DNA of 64,000 bases from Enterobacter mori LMG 25706 (GTDB lineage: Bacteria; Pseudomonadota; Gammaproteobacteria; Enterobacterales; Enterobacteriaceae), in contig NZ_GL890775.1 of assembly GCF_000211415.1 (NCBI RefSeq), positions 453,253-517,252 on the forward strand, given 5' to 3'. The notes beneath the pieces were generated by a model. That model did no database searches. It had not been told where the DNA came from and saw only the letters and a list, made by a program, of their open reading frames with translations. The translations under genes and the position numbers were made by a program. Positions 1 to 8,831 of the stretch are shown piece by piece; positions within the stretch are counted from its first letter, which is position 1, and every line of letters starts with the position of its first letter.

Positions 1-295
1 CCTTGCCACAATCGAGGCAGATCAGGTGATCGTGATGGTGCTGCTGGGTCAGCTCGAAAACGGATTTGCCGCCTTCGAAGTTATGACGGGTAACAATGCC
101 CGCGTCATCGAACTGGTTCAGCACACGATACACGGTTGCCAGTCCAATCTCTTCACCCATGTCGATAAGACGTTTGTAGAGGTCTTCCGCACTGACATGG
201 TGATTGTCTGGCCCCTGAAGCACTTCAAGGATTTTTAACCGAGGAAGCGTTACTTTCAGGCCAGCCTTCTTTAATGCGGTATTGTTGTCAGTCAT
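1..295 (-). CDS. fur: Ferric uptake regulator Fur (N-terminal part, cut by window edge)
   Basis: Fe(II)-dependent repressor of iron acquisition genes. The minus strand encodes the first 98 residues; the family is about 148 residues, so the C-terminal third lies outside the window. The winged-helix DNA-binding domain (about residues 1-82, with GLATVYRVLNQF as recognition region) is complete. The His-rich metal segment QHHHDH (85-90) and the CxxC pair Cys93/Cys96, a structural zinc site in this family, are visible. The start ATG at 295-293 overlaps the end of the small upstream ORF uof. fldA lies upstream on the same strand, as in E. coli, where fur is also reached by transcription from the flavodoxin gene. 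Confidence 0.97.
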   Translation of the reverse strand, partial: MTDNNTALKKAGLKVTLPRLKILEVLQGPDNHHVSAEDLYKRLIDMGEEIGLATVYRVLNQFDDAGIVTRHNFEGGKSVFELTQQHHHDHLICLDCGK

Positions 296-374
296 GCGGA
301 ATCTGTCCTGTTGCTAAACGATTCACTTCTAAAGAAGAAGTGACAGAAAATGCACTTGGGATAATGCGTCTCAT
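288..374 (-). CDS. uof: Uof, 28-codon ORF upstream of and overlapping fur
   Basis: A 28-codon frame runs from ATG at 374-372 to TGA at 290-288, and its stop codon lies inside the first three codons of fur. In E. coli a 28-codon ORF called uof occupies this place; its translation is coupled to that of fur, and the small RNA RyhB blocks uof translation to lower Fur synthesis. The exact codon count and overlap seen here match that arrangement. No strong Shine-Dalgarno is obvious before the ATG. A sequence resembling a Fur box (ATAATGAGACGCATTAT) overlaps the start region, which would fit autoregulation. The assignment rests on length and position, not on a database match. Confidence 0.65.
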   Translation of the reverse strand: MRRIIPSAFSVTSSLEVNRLATGQIPHD

Positions 375-557
375 TATAGAACTGCCATGGCTAAATGAAA
401 ACTGCAAGTCTCAAGCAAAGTATGCTTATAAAAACGTGGTATCACCAACAAACTTGTTCGATGGCATCCACTTTTTACCAGGGGGATATTGTACAGGTCT
501 GAACGAAAAAGTTAAAAGTTTGTAGCAATTAATTTAATCGGTTTTACCTGGTAAGCG

Positions 558-577
558 GGCGCAACCGGAGTTGCGCC
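558..577. terminator. GC-rich hairpin downstream of fldA
   Basis: GGCGCAAC and GTTGCGCC form an 8-bp stem with a 4-base loop just after the fldA stop. There is no run of T on the minus-strand side, so it is more likely an attenuating or RNA-stabilising hairpin than a full terminator. Partial read-through into uof-fur would fit the known fldA-fur transcript. Confidence 0.45.
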
Positions 578-586
578 ACCGGGAAA

Positions 587-1117
587 TCAGGCGTTAAGAA
601 TGTCGTCGAGGTTCAGTTCTTCGCGAACCTGTTTAACCCATTTCTCAACGCGTTCAGCGGTCAGTTCCGGCTGACGGTCTTCGTCAATGGCCAGGCCGAC
701 AAAGTGGTCGTCGTCTGCCAGGCCTTTAGAGGCTTCAAAGTGGTAACCCGCCGTTGGCCAGTGGCCCACGATAGCAGCACCGCGCGGTTCAATAATGTCG
801 CGGATGGTGCCCAGTGCGTCACAGAAGTATTCTGCGTAGTCTTCCTGGTCGCCACAACCGAACAGCGCGACCAGCTTACCGTTGAAGTCAACTTCTTCCA
901 GGGTTGGGAAGAAATCATCCCAGTCACACTGCGCTTCGCCGTAGTACCAGGTTGGAATGCCCAGCAGCAGGATGTCATAGCCTTCGAGATCTTCTTTGCT
1001 GCTCTTGGCGATGTCGTGCACATCGGCAACGTCTTTACCGAGCTGTTTTTGAATGTTTTTTGCGATATTTTCGGTATTGCCGGTATCACTGCCAAAGAAA
1101 ATGCCGATGATTGCCAT
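587..1117 (-). CDS. fldA: Flavodoxin FldA
   Basis: Small FMN-binding electron carrier that feeds biotin synthase, cobalamin-dependent methionine synthase, pyruvate formate-lyase activase and the IspG/IspH steps of isoprenoid synthesis in enterobacteria. The 176-residue product has the usual length. The phosphate-binding loop GSDTGNTE is at residues 9-16, and the two aromatic residues that stack on the FMN ring in long-chain flavodoxins are Trp57 and Tyr94. The start ATG at 1117-1115 was preferred to upstream in-frame codons because the flavodoxin fold begins at MAIIGIFFG and an AAGAGG ribosome site precedes it. It sits upstream of uof-fur on the same strand. Confidence 0.97.
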   Translation of the reverse strand: MAIIGIFFGSDTGNTENIAKNIQKQLGKDVADVHDIAKSSKEDLEGYDILLLGIPTWYYGEAQCDWDDFFPTLEEVDFNGKLVALFGCGDQEDYAEYFCDALGTIRDIIEPRGAAIVGHWPTAGYHFEASKGLADDDHFVGLAIDEDRQPELTAERVEKWVKQVREELNLDDILNA

Positions 1118-1272
1118 GAGTAAAATAACCTCTTGAAACTTAATGGTATGGTGGCGCAATTTGTCCACGGATAAGGGCAATAATAGCAGAACAGGCAACC
1201 CTGCGGAAACAGCTATCGCGCAGGACTGCACTCTGTGCTACATGAAAAGGGTCATAAAGGGGATTTTCAGAC

Positions 1273-1560
1273 TTATGCCTTGCTGCGCAATGTCTCAAGT
1301 TGGGTGATTAACATCTCTTCAATCAGTTCGCTGCGGCTGATGTTACGCGCCTCGGCCAGCTCATTTAGTGCATCGACAGCATCGGCGTTCAGCTTCAGTT
1401 CGACACGCTTAAGCCCACGATTTTTATCGCGTTTAAGCTGGTTGCGTTTATTGATACGCAGCTGTTCATCGCGCGAGAGCGGATTCGTTTTCGGTCGTCC
1501 CGGTCGACGCTCATTCGCGAACAGATCTAGTGTCGTACGGTCCGTTTGTTCTTTGGCCAT
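1273..1560 (-). CDS. ybfE: YbfE, small basic protein of the LexA-regulated YbfE family
   Basis: 95-residue product, strongly basic in the first half (GRPKTNP, then several Lys/Arg). The C-terminal half (about 50-90: a VELKL strand, then two helices ending near LITQLETL) resembles a ribbon-helix-helix DNA-binding unit. In E. coli ybfE is reported as a LexA-repressed gene of unknown function. I could not find a convincing LexA box in the 120 bases upstream here, so SOS control is not supported by this sequence. It lies between ybfF and fldA on the same strand, as in E. coli. The molecular function is unknown; DNA binding is inference from the fold-like pattern. Confidence 0.85.
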   Translation of the reverse strand: MAKEQTDRTTLDLFANERRPGRPKTNPLSRDEQLRINKRNQLKRDKNRGLKRVELKLNADAVDALNELAEARNISRSELIEEMLITQLETLRSKA

Positions 1561-1648
1561 GATTCTGAGACTTCGGGGGAAATACGCCGCCCTGCTAATG
1601 CCCGGGCGATAAGCGCGCCATCATACATCACCGAAAACGGCACGCCAA

Positions 1649-1676
1649 CGACTGGAAGCCCACAACCTTCCAGTCG
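1649..1676. terminator. 10-bp inverted repeat after ybfF
   Basis: CGACTGGAAG and CTTCCAGTCG pair perfectly around an 8-base loop, in the gap between ybfF and ybfE. A T-rich tract follows only on the plus-strand side (1681 onward), so it may stop plus-strand or antisense transcription. For ybfF mRNA it could act as a 3' stabilising hairpin. Confidence 0.5.
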
Positions 1677-1688
1677 CTCTCTTTTTAA

Positions 1689-2462
1689 TCAATTTGCAGT
1701 ATCAGAGAGATAGCGACGAATGGCGCGCAGCACGGCGTCCGGTTTTTCGGCGTGAACCCAGTGCCCGGCACCGGCGATCACATGGGCGCGAGCCTGCGGG
1801 AATTGGGCCAGCAGCGTGTCGCGGCAGGCATCGGTAACGTAAGGCGAGTTTCCGCCGCGAATAAAGAGGGTAGGGTGTGGCCACGCGGGGACGTTTTCCC
1901 AGCCCACGATGTTGTTGTATTGCGCCCAGAGCACCGGCACGTTAAAACGCCATTGCCCGTCGACAAACGACTTCAGCAGGAACTGCACGACGCCTTCTTC
2001 ATCCAGATGCTCACGCATTACGGCGGCGGCCTGTTGGCGTGTTGCGACGCCCGCTTCTGTGACCGCATTAATAGCGGCGAAAATCTCATCGTGACGGCGG
2101 ACGTTGTAATCCACAGGCGCGACGTCAATGACAACCAGCCCGTTGATACGCTCTGGCGCAAGCGCCGTCAGGGCCATCACCGCTTTGCCACCCATGGAAT
2201 GCCCGATCAGCGTTACCTTCTGCAGGTTATGTGCATCCAGCGTATCCAGCAGATCCTCCGCCATCGCCGCGTAGGTCATCTCGTCGGAACGCCCGGAAAG
2301 ACCGTGATTGCGCACATCAACCCGTAAAATATCGTGGTCGGAAACCAGATCGCGCGCCAGCACGCCCAGGTTATCGAGGCTACCAAACAGCCCGTGAACC
2401 AGTACGATGGGAGAATTATTGTTCGGCGATTGTGCAGATTGCGCTCGGGTATTCAATTTCAT
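1689..2462 (-). CDS. ybfF: YbfF, alpha/beta-hydrolase acyl-CoA esterase
   Basis: 257-residue alpha/beta-hydrolase. The oxyanion loop HGLFGS (23-28), the nucleophile elbow GHSMGG with Ser89, and a C-terminal catalytic His in GAGHWVHAEKP are visible, so the triad looks complete. E. coli YbfF hydrolyses short-chain and malonyl- or palmitoyl-CoA thioesters in vitro; its physiological role is not settled. The gene is divergent from seqA, and the 183-bp gap (2463-2645) must hold promoters for both. Confidence 0.93.
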   Translation of the reverse strand: MKLNTRAQSAQSPNNNSPIVLVHGLFGSLDNLGVLARDLVSDHDILRVDVRNHGLSGRSDEMTYAAMAEDLLDTLDAHNLQKVTLIGHSMGGKAVMALTALAPERINGLVVIDVAPVDYNVRRHDEIFAAINAVTEAGVATRQQAAAVMREHLDEEGVVQFLLKSFVDGQWRFNVPVLWAQYNNIVGWENVPAWPHPTLFIRGGNSPYVTDACRDTLLAQFPQARAHVIAGAGHWVHAEKPDAVLRAIRRYLSDTAN

Positions 2463-2645
2463 GGCAAAGTTCTTTTTTTACGTATGTCAGGTTAGGGTAT
2501 CATGTTGACCATTCTGCCGCCCGGCTGCAAGGATCCAGTTTAATCTGACTTTTGCCGCCTGCCGGGTTTGACGCTATCCGCTGTTGGGATTTGACCTTAT
2601 AATCCCAACGACTTGTATTCAGATAAGATATCGCACTGGATTAAG

Positions 2646-3194
2646 ATGAAAACAATCGAAGTTGATGACGAACTCTATCAGTTTATTGCCAGCCAGACGC
2701 GGCATATCGGGGAGAGCGCGTCCGACATTTTACGGCGTATGCTTAAAATTTCCGCCGCCTCACAGCCTGCTACCCCTGTCACAAAAGATGTCGTGTCTCA
2801 GCCGAGCGTTGTTGCACAAGCAAAACCTGCCGTGATACCGGCAAAAGATAAAGTGCGCGCAGTACGTGAACTGCTGCTGTCTGATGAATACGCAGAGCAG
2901 AAAAAGGCGGTTAACCGCTTTATGCTGGTGCTGTCTACACTTCATTCACTGGATAACAAAGCGTTTGCTGAAGCGACCGAGTCGCTCCACGGTCGCACCC
3001 GTGTCTATTTCGCGGGCGACGAACAGACGCTGTTACAAAATGGCAATCAAACCAAACCTAAACATGTCCCTGGCACACCGTACTGGGTCATCACCAATAC
3101 CAATACGGGCCGCAAGTGCAGCATGGTTGAACACATCATGCAGTCCATGCAGTTCCCGGCGGAATTGATTGAAAAGGTTTGCGGTACAATTTAA
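2646..3194 (+). CDS. seqA: SeqA, negative modulator of replication initiation
   Basis: Binds hemimethylated GATC sites behind the replication fork, sequesters oriC and the dnaA promoter, and organises new DNA. The product is 182 residues (E. coli 181). The N-terminal multimerisation segment (MKTIEVDDELYQFIASQ to about 35) is followed by a Pro/Ala/Val-rich linker of about 25 residues, the least conserved part. The C-terminal DNA-binding domain contains SLHGRTRVYF and NTNTGRKCSM, which contact the GATC site in the family. The start at 2646 gives the conserved MKTIEVDDE beginning, with a GGATTAAG ribosome site. Only 24 bases separate it from pgm, so the two are probably co-transcribed. Confidence 0.97.
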   Translation: MKTIEVDDELYQFIASQTRHIGESASDILRRMLKISAASQPATPVTKDVVSQPSVVAQAKPAVIPAKDKVRAVRELLLSDEYAEQKKAVNRFMLVLSTLHSLDNKAFAEATESLHGRTRVYFAGDEQTLLQNGNQTKPKHVPGTPYWVITNTNTGRKCSMVEHIMQSMQFPAELIEKVCGTI

Positions 3195-3218
3195 CCCTTG
3201 CATCAAAAGGACCAGGCA

Positions 3219-4859
3219 ATGGCAAATCACAGCCGTGCAGGCCAACCTGCACAACAAAGCGATTTGATTAACGTCGCTCAACTGACCGCGCAGTATTACG
3301 TGCTGAAGCCGGTCGTGGGCAACGCAGAACACGCAGTGAAGTTCGGCACATCTGGTCACCGCGGCAGTGCGGCGCGCCATAGCTTTAACGAACCGCACAT
3401 TCTGGCCATTGCCCAGGCCATCGCGGAAGAGCGCGCCAAAAATGGCGTTACCGGTCCATGCTACGTGGGGAAAGATACTCACGCCCTGTCTGAACCGGCG
3501 TTTATTTCCGTACTGGAAGTGCTGGCAGCGAACGGTGTGGATGTGATTGTTCAGGAGAACAACGGTTTCACACCAACGCCTGCGGTCTCTAACGCAATCC
3601 TCGTACACAACAAAAAAGGTGGCGCACAGGCTGACGGTATCGTCATTACGCCATCTCATAACCCGCCAGACGACGGTGGCATTAAATACAACCCGCCTAA
3701 CGGTGGCCCGGCAGACACCAACGTCACCAAAGTGGTGGAAGACCGTGCGAATGCCCTGTTAGCCGACGATCTGAAAGGCGTTAAACGTATCTCTCTGGAT
3801 GCCGCCATGGCGTCCGGTCATGTGAAAGAGCAGGATCTGGTTCAGCCATTCGTGGAAGGGCTGGCGGATATCGTCGATATGGCGGCCATCCAGAAAGCCG
3901 GTCTGAAGCTGGGCGTGGATCCGCTGGGCGGCTCCGGTATTGAATACTGGAAGCGCATTGCAGAGCACTACAAGCTGGATCTGACCATCGTGAACGATCA
4001 CGTCGATCAGACCTTCCGCTTTATGCACCTCGATAAAGACGGCGCGATCCGCATGGACTGCTCCTCCGAGTGCGCAATGGCGGGCCTGCTGGCGCTGCGT
4101 GATAAATTCGACCTGGCGTTTGCTAACGACCCGGATTATGACCGTCACGGTATCGTCACCCCTGCAGGGCTGATGAACCCGAACCACTATCTGGCCGTTG
4201 CAATTAACTACCTGTTCCAGCATCGCCCGCAGTGGGGCAAAGAGGTGGCTGTTGGTAAAACCCTGGTCTCCTCCGCGATGATCGACCGCGTGGTCGAGGC
4301 GCTGGGCCGCAAGCTGGTGGAAGTGCCGGTGGGCTTCAAGTGGTTCGTTGACGGTCTGCACGACGGCAGCTTTGGCTTCGGCGGTGAAGAGAGCGCGGGT
4401 GCGTCCTTCCTGCGCTTCGACGGCACGCCGTGGTCAACTGACAAAGACGGCATCATCATGTGCCTGCTGGCGGCGGAAATCACCGCGGTCACCGGTAAGA
4501 ACCCGCAGGAACATTACAACGCGCTGGCGGAGCGTTTTGGTGCGCCAAGCTATAACCGCATTCAGGCGGGCGCGACCTCTGCTCAGAAAGCCGCTCTGTC
4601 CAAACTCTCTCCGGAGATGGTCAGCGCAAGCACCCTGGCGGGCGATCCGATCACCGCGCGTCTGACGGCGGCGCCGGGCAACGGTGCGTCTATCGGTGGT
4701 CTGAAAGTGATGACCGAGAACGGCTGGTTCGCCGCGCGTCCATCCGGTACGGAAGATGCGTACAAAATCTATTGCGAAAGCTTCCTCGGCGCTGAGCACC
4801 GTCAGCAGATTGAGAAAGAAGCGGTAGAGATTGTCAGCGAAGTGCTGAAAAACGCGTAA
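3219..4859 (+). CDS. pgm: Phosphoglucomutase (alpha-D-glucose phosphate-specific)
   Basis: Interconverts glucose-1-phosphate and glucose-6-phosphate in the cytoplasm, linking galactose and maltose use, glycogen and UDP-glucose synthesis to glycolysis. The 546-residue product equals E. coli Pgm. The phosphoserine loop TPSHNPP places the catalytic serine at Ser146. The Mg-binding loop DPDYDRHG, the sugar-binding segment GGEESAGAS and the phosphate-binding [10 protein letters not shown] near the C-terminus are all present. The start at 3219 (MANHSRAGQ) has AAAGGAC upstream. Transcription is probably from the seqA promoter. The gal genes at 56-61 kb supply the glucose-1-phosphate it uses. Confidence 0.98.
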   Translation: MANHSRAGQPAQQSDLINVAQLTAQYYVLKPVVGNAEHAVKFGTSGHRGSAARHSFNEPHILAIAQAIAEERAKNGVTGPCYVGKDTHALSEPAFISVLEVLAANGVDVIVQENNGFTPTPAVSNAILVHNKKGGAQADGIVITPSHNPPDDGGIKYNPPNGGPADTNVTKVVEDRANALLADDLKGVKRISLDAAMASGHVKEQDLVQPFVEGLADIVDMAAIQKAGLKLGVDPLGGSGIEYWKRIAEHYKLDLTIVNDHVDQTFRFMHLDKDGAIRMDCSSECAMAGLLALRDKFDLAFANDPDYDRHGIVTPAGLMNPNHYLAVAINYLFQHRPQWGKEVAVGKTLVSSAMIDRVVEALGRKLVEVPVGFKWFVDGLHDGSFGFGGEESAGASFLRFDGTPWSTDKDGIIMCLLAAEITAVTGKNPQEHYNALAERFGAPSYNRIQAGATSAQKAALSKLSPEMVSASTLAGDPITARLTAAPGNGASIGGLKVMTENGWFAARPSGTEDAYKIYCESFLGAEHRQQIEKEAVEIVSEVLKNA

Positions 4860-4882
4860 GTGCGGTTTGTGTGCGGGCTGAT

Positions 4883-4919
4883 GCCCTCACCCCGTCCCTC
4901 TCCCACAGGGAGAGGGAGA
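4883..4919. repeat. Intergenic palindromic repeat, family A copy 1
   Basis: A CCCTCACCCC segment followed by the inverted repeat CCCTCTCCC / GGGAGAGGG. A nearly identical copy lies inverted at 23348-23389 and a more diverged one at 28595-28630. All three sit just after the last gene of an operon, as REP-type elements of enterobacteria do. Confidence 0.8.
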
Positions 4920-4927
4920 AAACATTA

Positions 4928-4955
4928 AAAACGGCAACCTCAGGGTTGCCGTTTT
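4928..4955. terminator. Bidirectional terminator between pgm and potE
   Basis: AAAACGGCAACC, a short loop, then GGTTGCCGTTTT: a GC-rich stem flanked by A and T runs on both sides. It serves the two convergent genes pgm (plus) and potE (minus). Confidence 0.9.
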
Positions 4956-4963
4956 GCTTTTAC

Positions 4964-6277
4964 CTAACTATGTTTATTCTTCAATTCAAATCTCGGCGAT
5001 ACCAGACCGTACAGCGTCCAGCCCATAAAGGTCACCATCGCGCCATACAGCATCGCTTCCTGGCCGGATGAGTAGAGCGCATAGAAGCTGTAGATTGCCC
5101 CAATCAGCGCCACGATATTGGCCGCTCGCGCCTTGCGTGGATCCACCTTCGCGACCTTCTGAATAATCACCAGCGCCGCCATCGACAGAATGTACGGAAT
5201 GATATTTGTCACAACCGCCAGGTTGACCAGTACGTTGAACTGGCTGTTCAGCGATGGGCTAATGGTCATCAGCGACAATCCGCTCTGGAAGATGACAATC
5301 GCCAGCATGCCCTGCACCGGCGCATCGGCTTTGCTTACGCGGGAGAAGATTTTCGGGAAGTAACCTTCATCTGCGGAGGATTTAAACACCTGCGCGATGG
5401 TGAACTGCCAGCCGAGAAGGGAACCGCAGCAGGACATCACCATCAGCCCCATAATCACTTTCCCGACTTCCGGCGTGAACATCTGCGCGAAAGCCAGCCC
5501 GAACGGCGCCGTGGAGTTTGCCAGATCCATATTCGGTACGATGCCCGCAATCACGTTAGTCGAGACGATATAGATCACCGCCGCGCCCAGCGTGCCGCCG
5601 AGGACCGCAATCGGCACGTTCTTTTCCGGATTCTCTACCACTTCCGCGTTCGCGCAGGCGGATTCCAGACCGAGGAAGGCCCACAGCGTCATGGCGATAG
5701 AAGAGCCCACTGCGGTAAAGAACGGCACGTGGTGCGGGTTCCAGGAGTTGGCGTACAGCGTCGGGCTAAACCAGAACCAGCCGATGATGCACAGACCGAC
5801 TACCGGGATAATCACGCCCCAGACGGTGATGCTGCTGAGCTGTCCGGTGATGCGCGCGCCGCCAAAGTTGGCGACGGTGCAGATCCACAGCACCCCGATG
5901 GTCGCCAGCCCTATTTGTACCGGGCTGAGCGTCGCGCCAAACAGCTCCGTACCGTAACCCACCGCGGAGATGGCAATCGCCACGTTGGCGATCAGCAGTG
6001 ACACCCCGTAGGTATAGTTGGCCATAAAGTTGCCCGACTTGCCAAAGGCATATTCGGCATAGCCGCCCATGCCGCCAGACTTACGGCTGAACATCCCGCA
6101 CTTGGCAAACGCCCACGCCAGCGCCATTGAGCCGACTGCCGTTACCAGCCAGGAGATAATCGAAATGGTCCCCACTTCTGCGAGCTTGGTGGGCAGCATG
6201 ATGATCCCGGATCCCATCATGTTGACCATGGTGAGGATGGTGAGTTGCACCACGCCCATCTTATTGGACTTGCTCAT
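4964..6277 (-). CDS. potE: Putrescine/ornithine antiporter PotE
   Basis: Inner-membrane amino acid-polyamine antiporter of the APC superfamily, 437 residues with about 12 hydrophobic segments. It exchanges external ornithine for internal putrescine made by SpeF. The N-terminal helix carries the APC-type glycine-rich sequence GSGIIMLP (23-30), and a conserved glutamate lies in FLGLESACANAEVV. The start ATG overlaps the speF stop (ATGA), so translation is coupled and the pair is one transcript. The module gives acid resistance by consuming a proton per decarboxylation. Expression should follow the speFL leader upstream of speF. Confidence 0.97.
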   Translation of the reverse strand: MSKSNKMGVVQLTILTMVNMMGSGIIMLPTKLAEVGTISIISWLVTAVGSMALAWAFAKCGMFSRKSGGMGGYAEYAFGKSGNFMANYTYGVSLLIANVAIAISAVGYGTELFGATLSPVQIGLATIGVLWICTVANFGGARITGQLSSITVWGVIIPVVGLCIIGWFWFSPTLYANSWNPHHVPFFTAVGSSIAMTLWAFLGLESACANAEVVENPEKNVPIAVLGGTLGAAVIYIVSTNVIAGIVPNMDLANSTAPFGLAFAQMFTPEVGKVIMGLMVMSCCGSLLGWQFTIAQVFKSSADEGYFPKIFSRVSKADAPVQGMLAIVIFQSGLSLMTISPSLNSQFNVLVNLAVVTNIIPYILSMAALVIIQKVAKVDPRKARAANIVALIGAIYSFYALYSSGQEAMLYGAMVTFMGWTLYGLVSPRFELKNKHS

Positions 6278-8472
6278 AATTTTTCTCCTTTCAGCAGAGA
6301 TGGCTGAGCGGCGGGTTGTTTAATGACATAGCAGCGAACCTGTTTCCGACCGTCACACTCCTCGACGTACACCCCCTGCAGCTCCGGCGCGAAGCCCGGC
6401 AGAAGGTTGATGCCTTCTTCCAGCGCGGCAAAATAGCGCAGTACGGAACCGCCCCAGACTTCACCCGGCACAACGCACAGCACCCCCGGTGGATAAGGAA
6501 GTGCACCTTCAGCGGCGATACGGCCTTCTGCGTCACGCAGTGAAACCAGCTCGACCTCACCGCGGAGATAGGCATAGTTCGCCTCTTGCGGGTTCATCAT
6601 GACGCGCGGAAAGTGAGACTTGCGGAACATCTCTTTCTGTAGCTGTTTCACGTTGTGGCGGGCGTACAGGTCATGCATTTCCTGACAGATCTGGCGCAGG
6701 GTGTAACCGGCGTAACGCTCCGGATATTGTTTGTAGAGAGAAGGCAGGACCTCTTTTAGCGGAACATCACTCTCGAGCAGTTTTTCGAAGCGAACCAGTT
6801 GAGCAACCAGCTGCTGCAGTTTGCCCATGTCCTCCGCAGGCGTGAGCAGGAACAGGATCGAGTTGAGATCGCATTTCTCCGGCACGATGCCGTTTTCACG
6901 CAGGAAGTTGGCGAGGATAGTGGCGGGCACGCCGAAGTCCTCATATTCCCCGGTGCGGGCGTTGATGCCCGGCGTGGTCAGCAGCAGCTTGCACGGGTCG
7001 ATAAAATACTGGTGCTCAGCGTAGCCTTCAAAGGCGTGCCAGCGTTCACCCGGCACGAAGTGGAAGAAGCGCAGATCGGTCGCAATGTCCGCCGTGTCCC
7101 AGCTTTCCCATGGACGGTCATCCACCATCTCCGGCACGAACGGACGCAGATACTGACAGTTCTCCAGGATCAGCTTGCGCGCCTCGATACCGTTCACCAC
7201 GCAGTCCATCCACATGTTGCGGCCGCTCTGGCCTTCATGCATACGGGCGTTGATGTCCAGTGCGGCAAACAGCGGATAGAACGGGCTGGTGGAGGCGTGC
7301 ATCATAAAGGCATTATTCAGCCGCTTATGCGGGACATAGCGCTGTTGCCCTTTGAGATGGCTGTCTTTCTTGTGGATTTGCGAAGTCTGCGAGAAGCCTG
7401 CCTGCTGTTTGTGCACGGACTGAGTGACCAGGATCCCCGGATCGTTTTCGTTCAGCTCCAGCAGCAGCGGAGAGCAGTCGGCCATCATCGGAATAAACTG
7501 CTCGTAGCCCACCCAGGCAGAGTCAAACAGGATGTAATCACACAGGTGCCCAATCTTATCCACCACCTGACGGGCGTTATAGATGGTGCCATCGTAGGTA
7601 CCCAGCTGGATCACCGCCAGACGGAACGGACGCGCATCGCGTGCACGGCCAGGCGCCACCTCTGCCACCAGCTCACGTAGATAATTTTCCTCAAAGCAGT
7701 GGGCGTCAATGCCGCCAATAAAGCCGTACGGGTTGCGCGCGGTTTCCAGATAGACCGGCGTTCCGCCAGCCTGGAGGAGGGCTCCGTGATGGTTAGATTT
7801 GTGGTTGTTACGGTCGAACAGCACCAGGTCGCCCGGCGTGAGCAGGGCGTTTAGCACCACTTTGTTGGATGACGAGGTGCCATTCAGCACGAAGTAGGTC
7901 TTGTCGGCATTAAAGACTTTTGCCGCATGCTGTTGGGCGATGCACGGCGCGCCTTCATGAATGAGCAGATCGCCCATTGCGACGTCAGCATTACACAGAT
8001 CGGAGCGGAAAAGCGTCTCACCAAAGAAGTCGACAAACTGATTACCGGCTGGATGACGGCGGAAGAACTGTCCTCCCTGATGCCCCGGGCAGTCGAACGC
8101 GCTGTTGCCCTGTTTAACGTAATCGACCAGGGCGCGGAAGAACGGTGGACGAAGCTGGGTTTCGTACTTCAGTGCAGCCGCTTCCAGCTGGCGTCCATAA
8201 AAATCGTTGCTGGTGTCTGAATACTCAAATACGCCATGAATGCGCGATAAATAGTCTGCCGGAATGAATTCTTCTTTGTGCGTCGCGACAAAAACAGGAA
8301 TGCCAAAACCGGTGGCTTCTATTTCGTCCAGAATACCGCTGGCAATATCCGTGACTGCCAGAACAATGGCGGCAACATCAATATAATCAGAAGCGCGGAC
8401 ATCCACCAGTTCACGCTGGGTAGTAAAGCAATCCGGACATGCACGGCTGGCTGCGATTTTTAAACTTTTCAT
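6274..8472 (-). CDS. speF: Inducible ornithine decarboxylase SpeF
   Basis: PLP-dependent fold-type I decarboxylase that makes putrescine and CO2 from ornithine, induced in E. coli by low pH and ornithine. The 732-residue product equals the E. coli enzyme. An N-terminal receiver-like wing domain (about 1-105) precedes the PLP domain; SVHKQQAGFSQ contains the Schiff-base lysine Lys355, and FDCPGHQGG and HKSNHHG are further family motifs. The stop codon overlaps the potE start. SpeF rather than the constitutive SpeC is indicated by pairing with potE and by the speFL leader 255 bases upstream. Confidence 0.97.
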   Translation of the reverse strand: MKSLKIAASRACPDCFTTQRELVDVRASDYIDVAAIVLAVTDIASGILDEIEATGFGIPVFVATHKEEFIPADYLSRIHGVFEYSDTSNDFYGRQLEAAALKYETQLRPPFFRALVDYVKQGNSAFDCPGHQGGQFFRRHPAGNQFVDFFGETLFRSDLCNADVAMGDLLIHEGAPCIAQQHAAKVFNADKTYFVLNGTSSSNKVVLNALLTPGDLVLFDRNNHKSNHHGALLQAGGTPVYLETARNPYGFIGGIDAHCFEENYLRELVAEVAPGRARDARPFRLAVIQLGTYDGTIYNARQVVDKIGHLCDYILFDSAWVGYEQFIPMMADCSPLLLELNENDPGILVTQSVHKQQAGFSQTSQIHKKDSHLKGQQRYVPHKRLNNAFMMHASTSPFYPLFAALDINARMHEGQSGRNMWMDCVVNGIEARKLILENCQYLRPFVPEMVDDRPWESWDTADIATDLRFFHFVPGERWHAFEGYAEHQYFIDPCKLLLTTPGINARTGEYEDFGVPATILANFLRENGIVPEKCDLNSILFLLTPAEDMGKLQQLVAQLVRFEKLLESDVPLKEVLPSLYKQYPERYAGYTLRQICQEMHDLYARHNVKQLQKEMFRKSHFPRVMMNPQEANYAYLRGEVELVSLRDAEGRIAAEGALPYPPGVLCVVPGEVWGGSVLRYFAALEEGINLLPGFAPELQGVYVEECDGRKQVRCYVIKQPAAQPSLLKGEKL

Positions 8473-8726
8473 CTTTCTCTCTTTATTTTAGGTAATAAGC
8501 GTCCCTCGATTTCTGGCAAGAAAGAAATCGATAATTTTCCGGAAAAAAAGCAAAGGGTGACCACTGATTAAAATCAGTAAATTGCTTTTTTGATGATTGA
8601 AATTCAGTCCGCCCGGTGCGGATGAGTCTGAATCAAGATGAGTGAGCGCACGAGATTACAGGCAATAGCCTGTAAAATAAGGTGTTTCAGGATGACCTGT
8701 AAGCGAGTGCGCCAGAAGTCGAAGGA
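8473..8726 (-). promoter_or_regulatory. speF leader RNA between speFL and speF (ornithine-controlled attenuation region)
   Basis: A 254-base untranslated stretch separates the speFL stop from speF. It contains an 8-bp hairpin at 8656-8675 (TTACAGGC/GCCTGTAA). In E. coli, ornithine-induced stalling of ribosomes at the end of speFL prevents Rho-dependent termination in the leader and allows speF-potE transcription. The layout here fits that model. The Rho site itself cannot be seen from sequence alone. Confidence 0.65.
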
Positions 8727-8831
8727 CTACCGGGCATTAAAGAGATGAAAGTCAAAGCAGTTTCGGTGGGCAAACATCATGATATGTGTTGTCCGCCTTA
8801 TATGGGGCATTAAACGATTGTTGTTTTCCAT
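8727..8831 (-). CDS. speFL: SpeFL, ornithine-sensing arrest peptide upstream of speF
   Basis: 34-codon ORF from ATG at 8831-8829 to TAG at 8729-8727, preceded by a GAAAGGAAA ribosome site. The peptide starts MENNNRLMPHIRRTTH and ends FDFHLFNAR. This is the length of E. coli SpeFL and, from memory, nearly the same sequence; the HIRRTTH element and the AHRN...NAR end are conserved. In E. coli, free ornithine lodges between the nascent SpeFL and the exit tunnel, stalls the ribosome and switches on speF-potE. A few positions differ (for example Met19, Cys25 and Leu30 where I recall Lys, Ser and Phe). Confidence 0.9.
   Translation of the reverse strand: MENNNRLMPHIRRTTHIMMFAHRNCFDFHLFNAR

Noticed and set aside
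1561-1640. LexA box upstream of ybfE
   Set aside because: ybfE is called LexA-regulated in E. coli, but no CTG-N10-CAG site with the expected AT core was found here.
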